Made by a program: the position numbers and the translations under genes. Under the pieces are notes generated by a model, which was not told the DNA's origin, searched no databases, and saw only the letters and a list, made by a program, of their open reading frames with translations. From Syntrophotaleaceae bacterium (GTDB lineage: Bacteria; Desulfobacterota; Desulfuromonadia; Desulfuromonadales; Syntrophotaleaceae), in contig JAWKQB010000002.1 in the NCBI GenBank assembly GCA_041390365.1, positions 1,132,978 through 1,196,977 on the forward strand: 64,000 nucleotides of DNA, read 5' to 3'. Every line of letters begins with the position of its first letter. Positions within the stretch are counted from its first letter, which is position 1. Positions 32,439 through 42,300 of the stretch are shown here, in pieces.

Positions 32439-33059
32439 ATGTGCAAGGTATTGATCGTTTACTACAGTTTGCACGGCCACGTTTTCAGAATGGCGGAAGC
32501 GGTCTCGGAAGGTGTTTTAAAGGTCGCAGGATGCGAAGTATTGGTCAGGCGGGTTCCGGAAACCCTCCCAAGAGAAGTACTGGAGATGATGGACGCCGTG
32601 GAGTTCCAAAAGAGGCAGGCCCATATCCAGGTGGCCACGATGGATGACCTTGAGGAGGCGGATGCGATTATCTTCGGCACCCCGACCCGCTTCGGCAATA
32701 TGTGCGGCCAAATGCGCCAATTCCTGGATGCCAGCGGCGGCCTCTGGCGGAAAGGATCCCTGATCGGCAAGCCTGGCAGTGTCTTTACCAGTTCCGCCAC
32801 GCAGCATGGCGGTCAGGAGACGACCATCCTCAGCTTTCATGTTACGCTGTTACATCATGGCATGGTGGTGGTCGGTCTCCCTTATGCTTTCGCCGGTCAA
32901 ATGGGTATCGCCGAAATCAGCGGCGGATCGCCCTATGGCGCTTCAACCATCGCCGGAGGCCAGGGAGAGAGGATGCCCAGCGACAATGAACTGAACGGCG
33001 CCCGTTTTCAGGGCGCCCATGTGGCGCGAATCGCACGGAAACTCAAAAAAGGCGCTTGA
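32439..33059 (+). CDS. WrbA-like NAD(P)H:quinone oxidoreductase
   Basis: 206 residues, flavodoxin-like FMN protein. The N terminus LIVYYSLHGHVFRMAEAVSEG matches the FMN phosphate loop, and GTPTRFGNMCGQMRQFLDASGGLW and FTSSATQHGGQETT are WrbA signatures. It reduces quinones by two electrons, avoiding semiquinones. ATG 32439 has GGGAGG 8 bases upstream. It lies between a TetR regulator and an exporter, suggesting a response to quinones or aromatic compounds. The final gene identity (wrbA orthologue or paralogue) is open. Confidence 0.88.
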   Translation: MCKVLIVYYSLHGHVFRMAEAVSEGVLKVAGCEVLVRRVPETLPREVLEMMDAVEFQKRQAHIQVATMDDLEEADAIIFGTPTRFGNMCGQMRQFLDASGGLWRKGSLIGKPGSVFTSSATQHGGQETTILSFHVTLLHHGMVVVGLPYAFAGQMGIAEISGGSPYGASTIAGGQGERMPSDNELNGARFQGAHVARIARKLKKGA

Positions 33060-33090
33060 TGATCCATGATCGTTTAGGAATGAGGAATGG

Positions 33091-34176
33091 ATGAAGATGT
33101 CATTGAACGTAAAATTTAAAAAGTGGGGTACGAGCGCGTTGCTCGTTGGCATGGCAGCGGTAGCGGGCCTGTTGCTTTGGCGTCATTTCCAGGGTGACGG
33201 ACTGGATGAGCGTATTGCCAGCGGCAACGGCCGCATCGAGGCAGTGGAAATCGATATCGCCACGCCGAGGGCCGGAAAGATCAAGGAGATTTTTGTGGAC
33301 GAAGGCGATTATGTCCCGGTCGGAAAAGTTCTGGCCAAGATGGACACCGCCGTTCTGGAAGCGCAGCAAAAAGAGACGTTGGCCCGCTTGCGGCAGGCGG
33401 AGAACGCGGTACATATCGCCAACAGTCTGGTCGTGCAGCGCCAAAGCGAGAAAAAGGCCGCGCAGGCGGTGGTCGCGCAACGCCAAGCCGAGGTCGAGGT
33501 TGCCAAGAAGCGGTTGGAGCGTTCGCAATCGCTGGTCGCCGACAAAGCGGTCTCACAGCAGAAATTCGAAGATGATCGTGCCGTTTTTCTCAGCGCCGAG
33601 GCCATGCTCCGTGCCGGTGAGGCCGATGTCGCAAGGGCGGATGCAGCCATTGCCACGGCCAGATCGCAGGTGCATGGCGCACGGGCCGATGTCGAGGCAG
33701 CCAGGGCCATTCTTGAGCGGATCCAGGCGGACCTTGACGACAGCGTGTTGAAATCGCCGCGGGAAGGGCGGGTGCAATACCGTGTGGCCCAGCCCGGCGA
33801 AGTGATGGCCTCCGGGGGGACGGTATTGAATATGGTCGACCTCACCGAGGTCTACATGACTTTCTTCCTGCCGACGCAACAGGCCGGCAGGGTAGCGCTC
33901 GGGGCCGAGGCACGGCTCGTGCTCGATGCCGCCCCGCAATACGTGATCCCGGCCAAAATCTCCTTCGTCGCCGACGTCGCCCAGTTCACGCCCAAGACGG
34001 TGGAAACGGCGGAAGAACGCCAGAAGCTGATGTTCCGCATCAAGGCGCGGATCGACCCCGACCTGCTCAAGCGGCATCTCCACCAGGTCAAGACCGGCCT
34101 GCCGGGCATGGCCTACGTGCGGCTCGACCCGCAGGCCGACTGGCCCCCTGAACTGCAGGTCCGGCTGCCGCAATGA
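33091..34176 (+). CDS. HlyD-family membrane fusion protein (YhiI-like)
   Basis: 361 residues. One N-terminal membrane helix (about 12-28), a split lipoyl domain (GRIEAVEIDIATPRAGKIKEIFVDEGDYVPVGKVLAKMD), a long alanine-rich coiled-coil hairpin (about 90-215) and a beta-barrel end. It resembles E. coli YhiI, the adaptor of the YhiI-RbbA-YhhJ exporter. Start at ATG 33091 with a weak GAGGA. It ends in an ATGA overlap with the ABC gene. G+C and the use of GC-ending codons rise through this gene. Confidence 0.9.
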   Translation: MKMSLNVKFKKWGTSALLVGMAAVAGLLLWRHFQGDGLDERIASGNGRIEAVEIDIATPRAGKIKEIFVDEGDYVPVGKVLAKMDTAVLEAQQKETLARLRQAENAVHIANSLVVQRQSEKKAAQAVVAQRQAEVEVAKKRLERSQSLVADKAVSQQKFEDDRAVFLSAEAMLRAGEADVARADAAIATARSQVHGARADVEAARAILERIQADLDDSVLKSPREGRVQYRVAQPGEVMASGGTVLNMVDLTEVYMTFFLPTQQAGRVALGAEARLVLDAAPQYVIPAKISFVADVAQFTPKTVETAEERQKLMFRIKARIDPDLLKRHLHQVKTGLPGMAYVRLDPQADWPPELQVRLPQ

Positions 34177-36965
34177 ACGCGAATCGGCGCGGAATGGAGA
34201 GCGGGCCGGTAGCCCAGCCGGTGGCGCGATTGCACGAGGTAGGCGTGCGCTATGGCAAGACCTGCGCGCTCGACGAGGTCAGCCTCGACGTCCCGGCCGG
34301 CTGCATGGCCGGGCTGATCGGCCCGGACGGGGTGGGCAAGTCCAGCCTGCTGGCGCTCATCGCCGGCGCGCGCGCCATCCAGGCCGGCCGGGTCGAGGTG
34401 CTCGGCGGCGACATGGCCGATGCCGGCCATCGTCGCGCAACCTGCCCGCGCATCGCCTACATGCCGCAGGGACTGGGTCGCAACCTCTACCCCACCCTGT
34501 CGGTGCGGGAAAACCTCGATTTTTTCGCCCGGCTGTTCGGCCACGCCGGCGGCGAACGCCGGCGGCGCATCGAGGCGCTGACCCGTGCCACCGGCCTGTT
34601 CCCGTTTCTGGATCGCCTGGCCGGCAAGCTCTCCGGCGGCATGAAGCAGAAGCTCGGCCTGTGCTGCGCGCTGATCCACGACCCCGACCTGCTGATCCTG
34701 GACGAGCCCACCACCGGCGTCGACCCGCTTTCGCGGCGGCAGTTCTGGGATTTGATCGACGCCATCCGCGCGAACCAACCCGGCATGAGCGTGCTGGTGG
34801 CCACCGCTTACATGGAGGAGGCGGCGCGCTTCGACTGGCTGGCGGCGATGGATGGCGGGCGGGTGCTGGGGACCGGCGCCCCTCCGACGCTGCTCGAACG
34901 CACCGGCGCCGCCTCTCTGGAAGCCGCTTTCATCCGCCTGTTGCCGGAAGACAAGCGCCGGGACTATCGGGAAGTGGAGATCCCGCCGCGCCCCGCCGGG
35001 GCCGACGGCGAGGTTGCCATCGAGGCGCGGGATCTGACCATGCGCTTCGGCGATTTCACCGCGGTGGACCATGTGAGCCTGCGCATCACCCGCGGCGAGA
35101 TCTTCGGTTTTCTCGGCTCCAACGGCTGCGGCAAGACCACCACCATGAAAATGCTCACGGGCCTGCTGCCGCCGAGCGAAGGCCGGGCCTGGCTGTTCGG
35201 ACACGAAGTGGACCCGCACGATCTGGCGACCCGCCGGCGCGTCGGCTACATGTCGCAGTTCTTCTCGCTCTACACCGAGCTGACGGTGCGGCAGAACCTG
35301 GCGCTGCACGCGCGGCTGTTCCATGTGCCCGCCGCCGAGATTCCGCAGCGAGTGGAGGAGATGGTGGCGCGCTTCGATCTGGCTTCCGTCATCGACAGCC
35401 TGCCGGACCGATTGCCGCTGGGCCACCGCCAGCGCATGTCGCTCGCGGTGGCCTTGATCCACAAACCGGAGATGCTGATCCTGGACGAGCCGACCTCGGG
35501 CGTGGATCCCGTGGCGCGCGACGCCTTCTGGCGCATCCTGGTCGAACTCTCGCGCCGCGACAATGTCACCATCTTCATTTCCACCCATTTTATGAACGAG
35601 GCCGAGCGCTGCGACCGCATTTCACTGATGCACGCCGGCCGCGTGCTCGTCACCGGCGCCCCCGCCGCCCTTGCCGAGCAGCGGGGCGTGCGCACACTGG
35701 AAGACGCGTTCATCCGCTCCCTCGAAGATGCGGCCGCGACTGGTCCCGGGGGAAACGGCGAAACGGGAGCCCTCCCCGCCGCGCCCGTGACCGACGGTGC
35801 GCCGCGAATCCATGCCGAGCCGCAGGGCTGGCGACGCTTTTTCGACCCGCGGCGCATGGCGAGCTACGCTCTGTGCGAAGCCCTGGAACTGCGCCGCGAT
35901 CCCATCCGCCTGACCTTGGCGCTACTCGGCAGCGTCATCCTGATGTTCGTGATGGGCTACGGCATCAGCCTCGATGTCGAGGACCTGACCTTCGCGGTGC
36001 TGGACCGCGACCAGACCACGGTCAGCCGCGATTACACGCTCAATCTCGACGGATCACGGTACTTCATCGAGCGACCGCCGATCGCCGACTACGCCGAACT
36101 CGACCGCCGCATGCGCTCGGGCGAACTGAACCTGGCCATCGAGATTCCACCCGGCTTCGCCCGCGACCTCGCCCGCGGCCGGTCGGTCGAGATCGGCGCC
36201 TGGATCGACGGCGCCATGCCCACCCGCGCCGAGACCGTGCGCGGCTACGTGCAGGGCATGCACGCCCACTGGCTGGCCACCAAGGCGCGCGAGGCCGGCT
36301 ACGGCGAGGCTTTGGCGGGCCTCGCCAACATCGAAACCCGGTTCCGCTACAACCCGGACGTGAAAAGCCTGGTGGCCATGGTGCCGGCGGTGATCCCGCT
36401 GCTGCTGATGATGATCCCGGCCATGCTCGCCGCGCTCAGCGTGGTGCGCGAGAAGGAACTTGGCTCGATCACCAACTTCTACGTCACGCCCACCACGCGG
36501 CTGGAGTTCCTGCTTGGCAAGCAGTTTCCCTATCTGGTCCTGTCCTTCCTGAGCTTTCTCCTGCTGACCCTGCTGGCGGTCACCGTCTTCGGCGTGCCGC
36601 TCAAGGGCAGTTTCGCGACGCTTGCCGCGGGCGCGCTGCTCTATGTCGGCGCCGCCACGGCCATCGGCCTGTTGATATCGACCTTCACGCGCAGCCAGGT
36701 CGCGGCGCTCTTCGGCACCGCCCTGCTAAGCATCCTGCCGGCGGTCAACTTCTCCGGGATGATCGATCCGGTGTCATCGCTCGAAGGGGCGGGACGCGTG
36801 ATCGGCGAGCTGTATCCGACCACGCATTTCCTGAACATCGCCCGCGGAACCTTCTCGAAGGCGCTCGGTTTTGCCGACCTCAAGGCCGCCTTCATGCCGC
36901 TGGCGCTGGCCGTACCGATCCTGCTCGGGCTGGCTGCCGTGCTGCTGAAGAAACAGGAGCGCTAA
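34173..36965 (+). CDS. Fused ABC transporter, two ATPase domains plus ABC-2 permease (RbbA-like)
   Basis: 930 residues. First ATPase about 12-235: Walker A GPDGVGKSS, signature LSGGMKQK, Walker B LLILDEPTTGVDP. Second about 280-505: Walker A GSNGCGKTT and LILDEPTSGVDP, but a degenerate signature (LPLGHRQRMS), so the two sites may be unequal. About 570-930 is an ABC-2 permease with six helices and a periplasmic loop. The order equals RbbA (YhiH) of E. coli. With YhiI- and YhhJ-like partners it should form an exporter. G+C is very high, unlike the core genes, which suggests transfer. Confidence 0.9.
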   Translation: MNANRRGMESGPVAQPVARLHEVGVRYGKTCALDEVSLDVPAGCMAGLIGPDGVGKSSLLALIAGARAIQAGRVEVLGGDMADAGHRRATCPRIAYMPQGLGRNLYPTLSVRENLDFFARLFGHAGGERRRRIEALTRATGLFPFLDRLAGKLSGGMKQKLGLCCALIHDPDLLILDEPTTGVDPLSRRQFWDLIDAIRANQPGMSVLVATAYMEEAARFDWLAAMDGGRVLGTGAPPTLLERTGAASLEAAFIRLLPEDKRRDYREVEIPPRPAGADGEVAIEARDLTMRFGDFTAVDHVSLRITRGEIFGFLGSNGCGKTTTMKMLTGLLPPSEGRAWLFGHEVDPHDLATRRRVGYMSQFFSLYTELTVRQNLALHARLFHVPAAEIPQRVEEMVARFDLASVIDSLPDRLPLGHRQRMSLAVALIHKPEMLILDEPTSGVDPVARDAFWRILVELSRRDNVTIFISTHFMNEAERCDRISLMHAGRVLVTGAPAALAEQRGVRTLEDAFIRSLEDAAATGPGGNGETGALPAAPVTDGAPRIHAEPQGWRRFFDPRRMASYALCEALELRRDPIRLTLALLGSVILMFVMGYGISLDVEDLTFAVLDRDQTTVSRDYTLNLDGSRYFIERPPIADYAELDRRMRSGELNLAIEIPPGFARDLARGRSVEIGAWIDGAMPTRAETVRGYVQGMHAHWLATKAREAGYGEALAGLANIETRFRYNPDVKSLVAMVPAVIPLLLMMIPAMLAALSVVREKELGSITNFYVTPTTRLEFLLGKQFPYLVLSFLSFLLLTLLAVTVFGVPLKGSFATLAAGALLYVGAATAIGLLISTFTRSQVAALFGTALLSILPAVNFSGMIDPVSSLEGAGRVIGELYPTTHFLNIARGTFSKALGFADLKAAFMPLALAVPILLGLAAVLLKKQER

Positions 36966-36968
36966 ACC

Positions 36969-38090
36969 ATGCGCGTGACCAACGTCTTCCATCTGGGCAT
37001 CAAGGAACTCTACAGTCTCGTTCGTGATCCGATCATGCTGGTGCTGATCGTTTATGCGTTCACAGTCGGCGTCTACACCGCGGCCACGGCCATGCCGGAA
37101 TCCCTCAACAAGGCGCCGATCGCCATTGTCAATGAAGACCAGTCACCCCTGTCATGGCGTATCGTCAGCGCTTTTTATCCGCCTTATTTCATGCCGCCCG
37201 AGCTGATCGATCAAGCCGAGATGGATGCGCGACTGGACGCCGGGCTCGCGACCTTCGCCCTCGATATCCCGCCCAATTTCCAGCGCGACCTGCTGGCCGG
37301 GCGGCGCCCGACCATCCAGCTCAACGTCGATGCCACGCGCATGAGCCAGGCCTTCACCGGCAGCGGCTATATCCAGGCCATCGTCGGCGACGAGGTGCGC
37401 GCCTTCGCGCAGCGCTATCGCGACGTGCCGGAGCTGCCGGTCGAACTGGCGCTGCGGGCGCGCTTCAATCCCCAACTCAACAAATCGTGGTTCGGCGCCA
37501 TCATGGAGGTCATCAACAACGTGACCATGCTCTCCATCGTGCTCACCGGCGCGGCGCTGATCCGCGAACGCGAGCACGGCACAGTGGAGCACCTGCTGGT
37601 CATGCCGGTCACCCCCTTCGAGATCATGAGCAGCAAGGTGTGGTCGATGGGGCTGGTGGTGCTGGCCGCCACGGCGGTCGCCCTGATCGTCGTGGTGCAG
37701 GGTTGGCTCGCAGTGCCGGTCGAAGGCTCGCTGGCGCTGTTTCTGGTCGGGGCGGCGCTGCATCTGTTCGCCACCACCTCCATGGGAATCTTCCTCGGCA
37801 CCGTCGCCCGCTCCATGCCGCAGTTCGCCCTGCTGCTCATGCTGGTGCTGCTGCCGCTGCAGATGCTCTCCGGCGGCACCACGCCGCGCGAGAGCATGCC
37901 GGAGTTTGTCCAGTTCGTGATGCTGGCCGCGCCCAACACCCACTTCGTGATGCTGGCCCAGGCGATTCTCTACCGGGGCGCCGGGCTGGCTGTCGTCTGG
38001 CCCCAGTTCCTCGCCATCGCCGTCATCGGGTCGGCGCTGTTCGGCCTCACGCTCCTGCGCTTCCGCCGTACCATCGCCACCATGGGCTGA
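36969..38090 (+). CDS. ABC-2 type permease (YhhJ-like)
   Basis: 373 residues. The N-terminal helix at about 20-40 is followed by a large periplasmic domain (ALDIPPNFQRDLLAGRRPTIQLNVDATRMSQAFTGSGYIQAI) and five C-terminal helices, the ABC-2 layout of YhhJ/YbhR. MPVTPFEIMSSKVWSMGLVVL and LPLQMLSGGTTPRESMPEFVQ are family pieces. It follows the fused ABC gene by 3 bp and would dimerise with that protein's permease half. Confidence 0.9.
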   Translation: MRVTNVFHLGIKELYSLVRDPIMLVLIVYAFTVGVYTAATAMPESLNKAPIAIVNEDQSPLSWRIVSAFYPPYFMPPELIDQAEMDARLDAGLATFALDIPPNFQRDLLAGRRPTIQLNVDATRMSQAFTGSGYIQAIVGDEVRAFAQRYRDVPELPVELALRARFNPQLNKSWFGAIMEVINNVTMLSIVLTGAALIREREHGTVEHLLVMPVTPFEIMSSKVWSMGLVVLAATAVALIVVVQGWLAVPVEGSLALFLVGAALHLFATTSMGIFLGTVARSMPQFALLLMLVLLPLQMLSGGTTPRESMPEFVQFVMLAAPNTHFVMLAQAILYRGAGLAVVWPQFLAIAVIGSALFGLTLLRFRRTIATMG

Positions 38091-38092
38091 AC

Positions 38093-39127
38093 ATGCGGAC
38101 GAGAAGCAAACGATCACTCGGGAGGGCTGCGCGAGGGTTTCTCCGCGGGATGAATCTTCTGATCCTCTCGCTGGTGGGTTTGTGGTTGTTCCCGGCGCTG
38201 GCGTCGGGGCAGAGCGGGAACGGTACGTTGAGTCTCGTACTCGAAAACGACCTCTTCTACAACACTGACCGCAACTACACCAACGGCGTGCGCGCCGCCT
38301 GGTTGTCGGCTCCGGAAAAAGCGCCTGAATGGGCGCTGCGGGCGGCCCGACGGTTCCCCTTTTTTCCCGAGGACGGCACCGTGCGCACCAGCTACGCCAT
38401 CGGACAGAACATGTACACCCCCGAGGACATCGAGATCCCGAATCCACCACGCGATGACCAGCCCTACGCCGGCTGGCTCTACGGCTCAATCGGGCTGATC
38501 GCCGAGACCGGCCGGCGCCTCGACCAGCTGGAGCTGACCCTCGGAATGGTCGGACCGGCCTCGCTTGCCGAGCAGACCCAGAAGTTCGTCCACGAGATCA
38601 CGGACTCGGCGAAGCCGCGCGGCTGGGACACCCAGCTCAAGAATGAGCCAGGTGTTACTCTCACCTACCAGCGCAACTGGCGCCGCTTCATCGAGGAAAC
38701 GGCGCTTGGCAACACCTTCGACATGACGCCCCACGCCGGCGGCGCCATTGGCAATGTGTTCACTTACGCCAATGCCGGCCTGACGCTGCGCCTCGGCCGG
38801 CGCCTGCCGCACGATTACGGCCCGCCGCGCATCCAACCCAGCCTGCCGGGTTCGGGCTTCTTCGTGCCGCAGAACGGGTTCGGCTGGTATCTGTTCGCCG
38901 GCGTGGAGGGAAGAGCGGTCGCCCGCAACATCTTTCTCGATGGCAACACCTTCCGCGACAGCCGCAGCGTGGACAAGGAGCCGCTGGTCGGCGACCTCCA
39001 GTTCGGCTTCGCGCTGACCTGGAGCGACGTGCGCCTCGGCTATACCCACGTGCTGCGCACCCGGGAGTTCAAAACCCAGGGCAAGACCAGCGAGTTCGGG
39101 GCTGTCAGCCTTTCTATCCAGTTTTGA
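38093..39127 (+). CDS. Outer-membrane lipid A deacylase LpxR-like (DUF2219)
   Basis: 344 residues from ATG 38093, 2 bp after the permease stop. A signal peptide follows a basic N terminus (FLRGMNLLILSLVGLWLFPALASG). The mature start, NGTLSLVLENDLFYNTDRNYTNGVRAAW, has the NDxF...D..YTNG pattern of LpxR, with candidate catalytic and Ca2+-binding residues, followed by beta-barrel strands. LpxR removes the 3'-acyloxyacyl group from lipid A. The location at the end of an exporter operon is unusual. A frame reaching back to 37154 is an artefact overlapping the permease. Confidence 0.82.
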   Translation: MRTRSKRSLGRAARGFLRGMNLLILSLVGLWLFPALASGQSGNGTLSLVLENDLFYNTDRNYTNGVRAAWLSAPEKAPEWALRAARRFPFFPEDGTVRTSYAIGQNMYTPEDIEIPNPPRDDQPYAGWLYGSIGLIAETGRRLDQLELTLGMVGPASLAEQTQKFVHEITDSAKPRGWDTQLKNEPGVTLTYQRNWRRFIEETALGNTFDMTPHAGGAIGNVFTYANAGLTLRLGRRLPHDYGPPRIQPSLPGSGFFVPQNGFGWYLFAGVEGRAVARNIFLDGNTFRDSRSVDKEPLVGDLQFGFALTWSDVRLGYTHVLRTREFKTQGKTSEFGAVSLSIQF

Positions 39128-39155
39128 TGGAATCGTCGATGCGCTCAACAGTTAT

Positions 39156-39196
39156 TGCGGACTTCGCGCCTTCTCGCACTGACTTGTTCAGCGTTT
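39156..39196. repeat. Imperfect direct repeat, right flank of the efflux island
   Basis: Second copy of the segment at 24033-24076; on the minus strand it reads TLNKSVREGAKSAITVERIDDSIK. It lies in the 202-bp space between the LpxR-like gene and hsdR, which otherwise holds nothing recognised. Confidence 0.6.
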
Positions 39197-39329
39197 CCGT
39201 CCGACCAGCATCTCAGGAAAATCAATAGGGAAGAAACGAACCTAAGCCTCATGATGCCCACCTTGCCTCAAAGGTGTTGGGCGTGTAGCGCCCGTTCCGG
39301 CCTGCTGCAAAACCTGAATGGCGGCCGTT

Positions 39330-42300
39330 TTAACGTCCATGGCTCGCCCCCGTTGCGGATTGTCCGGCCTGTTGCTGGTAGGTCACGCCGAAGATGGTGT
39401 CGCCCAGCCATTTCTTGAACGACGGGTTGTCGCTGAACTGCTTGAACAGCTCGGTGTGGTCGGACAAGAGGTCGATCATGACGCGTTGCAGCGCGGCGTC
39501 GTGCTCGATCCGGGCGGTTTTCTTGTCGTTATTCTTCATGGCGTTCTGGTAGGCCGCGTCCGCCGCGACCTTGGCCGGGATCTCCTCGGCAATGACCTTG
39601 CGGATCTTGTCGCCGTCCTTCCAATCGATGTTGCCGAACTGGTCGTTGAACGCCTTGATGATGTTGCTCAGTTGGTCCAGCTCCGGTTCCGGTTTGCGGC
39701 CACCTCCGCTGGTCGGCACCGGTCCGATTTCGGCATCCTGATCCGGAAGGCCTATCTTCAGGCTGGTTTTCACCTCGACACGGTAGCTGTCCATGTCGAT
39801 GGCCTCGAGGATGCCCCGGGAGAGGTCCTCTTCCTTGGGCGCGGGGAGCTTCGGGATCAGGAAATTCAGAAAGATCGACAGCTTTTCCCAGTCGGCATTC
39901 GAGTACGCCAGGATCGAGGACAGAAAGCCGTAGGTGCGGACGAAGGCCTTGGCCTTGCCCTTGAAGTTCACCTGGCCGTCCTCATCAAGATCGGCGTTGT
40001 AGGTGGCCACGCAGGCGTCCAGGATCGGGTCGAGCTTGTCGCGGTCCGCGCCGTTCAGGTAGAGCCCCACCAGATCGTCGATTTGCGCCTGCGAATAGAC
40101 CTGGTAGCCGTCCAGATCCGATTTGAGGTCGTGGAGCTTGTTGGGGTCGGTCTCGTCACTGAGGATGGTGGTGCGGTAATAGGGCTCGAACGACTTCTGG
40201 ATGGTCTCCGAGTCGTTGTAGAAATCGAGCACAAAGGTGTCGTGCTTTTGCGGATGGGCGCGATTGAGCCGCGAGAGGGTCTGCACCGCCTTGATGCCGG
40301 AGAGCGCCTTGTCCACGTACATGGTGTGCAGCAGCGGTTCGTCGTAGCCGGTCTGGAACTTGTCGGCGACGATCAGGAAGCGGTACGGGTCCTGTTGCAC
40401 CTTGTCCGGGATCTGGCGGCTGGGGAAGCCGTTCAGGGTCGCTTCGGTGACCTTTTTTCCGCCGTACTCGTGCTCCCCGGAAAAAGCCACGATGGGCGCG
40501 TAAGGGCTCTTGCGCTCCTTGAGGTAATCCTTGAAGGCATGGAAATACTGGATGGCCCGCACGATGCCGTTGGTAATGACCATCGCCCGGGCCTGGCCAC
40601 CGATCTTGCGGTGGCCGATCACCTGGGCGTGGAAATGGTCCACCATAATCTCCGTCTTCTCGCGGATGGCGTGCTCATGGGACTCCACATAGCGGCGCAG
40701 CTTTTTCTGGGCCTTGTTGGCGTCGAAGAGCGGGTCGTCCTCCACGGTCTTGGCCAGACGGTAATAACTCTCCACCGGAGTGTAGTTCTTCAGCACATCG
40801 AGGATGAAGCCCTCCTGGATGGCCTGTTTCATGGTGTAGCTGTGGAACGGGTGGTGCTTCACGGTGCCGTCGGGTTGAGGGTCCGGCTCGCCGAAGATCT
40901 CCAGGGTCTTGTTCTTGGGGGTCGCGGTGAAGGCGAAGTAGCTGGCGTTGCTCACCATCTTCCGGCCTTCCATGATCTTGTTGATCTTGTCCTCGACCGT
41001 CTCTTCCCCCTCGTCATCAGAGCCGCCGTAGGGCGCGGTCTCTTCCAGCACACGATTCATCGCGGCAGTGGTCTTGCCGCCCTGGCTGGAATGGGCCTCG
41101 TCGATGATGATGGCGAACTTGGCTCTACGGTGTTCATCGCCGATCTCATCGAGGATGAACGGGAACTTCTGCACCGTGGTGATGATGATCTTCTTCCCGG
41201 CCTTGAGGAAGCGGCGCAGGTCGCCGGAATGCTCGGCATGGCCGACGGTGGCGGAAACCTGGGCGAACTGCTTGATGGTGTCGCGGATCTGCTTGTCGAG
41301 CACCCGTCGGTCGGTGACCACGATGACCGAGTCGAAGACGAAGTTTGAAGTTTGAAGGGTGAGGGGTGAATTCTCTTTTTTCACACTTCCCGCTTCACCC
41401 TTCACAATTCCAATAAGCTGGTGCGCCAGCCAGGCGATGGAGTTACTTTTGCCGCTGCCCGCCGAGTGCTGGATCAGGTAGCGCCTGCCGACGCCGCTCT
41501 CGGCGGCATTGGCCAGCAGCATGCGCACCACCTTCAACTGGTGGTAGCGGGGGAAGATTTGTTTGTACCGCTTTTTACCGGTCTTCTCGTCCTTTTCCTC
41601 CACCACTTGGGCGTAGTTTTCCAGGATGTCGGTCAACCCTGCCTTGGAGAGGGACTCCTTCCACAGGTAGTCGGTGGCGAGCCCGGCGGGGTTCGGAGGA
41701 TTGCCCGCGCCGTCGTTGTAGCCCTTGTTGAAGGGCAGAAACCACGAGCCCTTGCCCTTGAGGTGGGTGCAGAAACGCACCTCGTGATCGTCCACGGCAA
41801 AATGAACGACGCAACGGCCGAACTGAAACAGCAGCTCCTTCGGGTCGCGGTCACGCTGGTACTGCTGCACGGCATCGAGCACCGTCTGCTTGGTGAGCTT
41901 GTTCTTGAGTTCGAAGGTGGCGATGGGCAGGCCGTTGATGAACACGGCCATGTCGAGGGAGAGCGCGGTCTCGTTGCGGCTGTAGCGGAGCTGGCGGGTG
42001 ACGCTGAAGATGTTGGCCGCGAACCGTTCCGCTGCCTTCACGTTGCCCGGCGTCGGCGTGCCGTAGAAAAGGTCCACATGGGCCGGGCCGTGCTTGATGC
42101 CGCCGCGCAGCACGTCTACCACGCCGCGCTTGGCGATCTCGCCCTGCAGGCGGTGCAGGAACTGGGTACGCTTGGGGCCTTCCTCGTCGATGCCGAGAGC
42201 CTCATAGCTATCGGGCTGGGTAGCGGCGAGGAACTGCAACAGCTTGGCCAGGTCGACGGCGTGTTCCCGGTCATAGTCCTGCGGGTCGCTCTGAACGTAT

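Noticed and set aside
34661..37027. 788-codon frame overlapping the RbbA-like gene
   Set aside because: Arg/Pro/His-rich shadow of a high-GC gene in another frame.
37154..38092. N-terminal extension of the LpxR-like frame
   Set aside because: The extension overlaps the YhhJ-like permease and is Arg/Pro-rich; a signal peptide begins at the ATG at 38093.
39318..41348. 676-codon frame opposite hsdR
   Set aside because: No recognisable domain, while the hsdR frame has full helicase and nuclease motifs.
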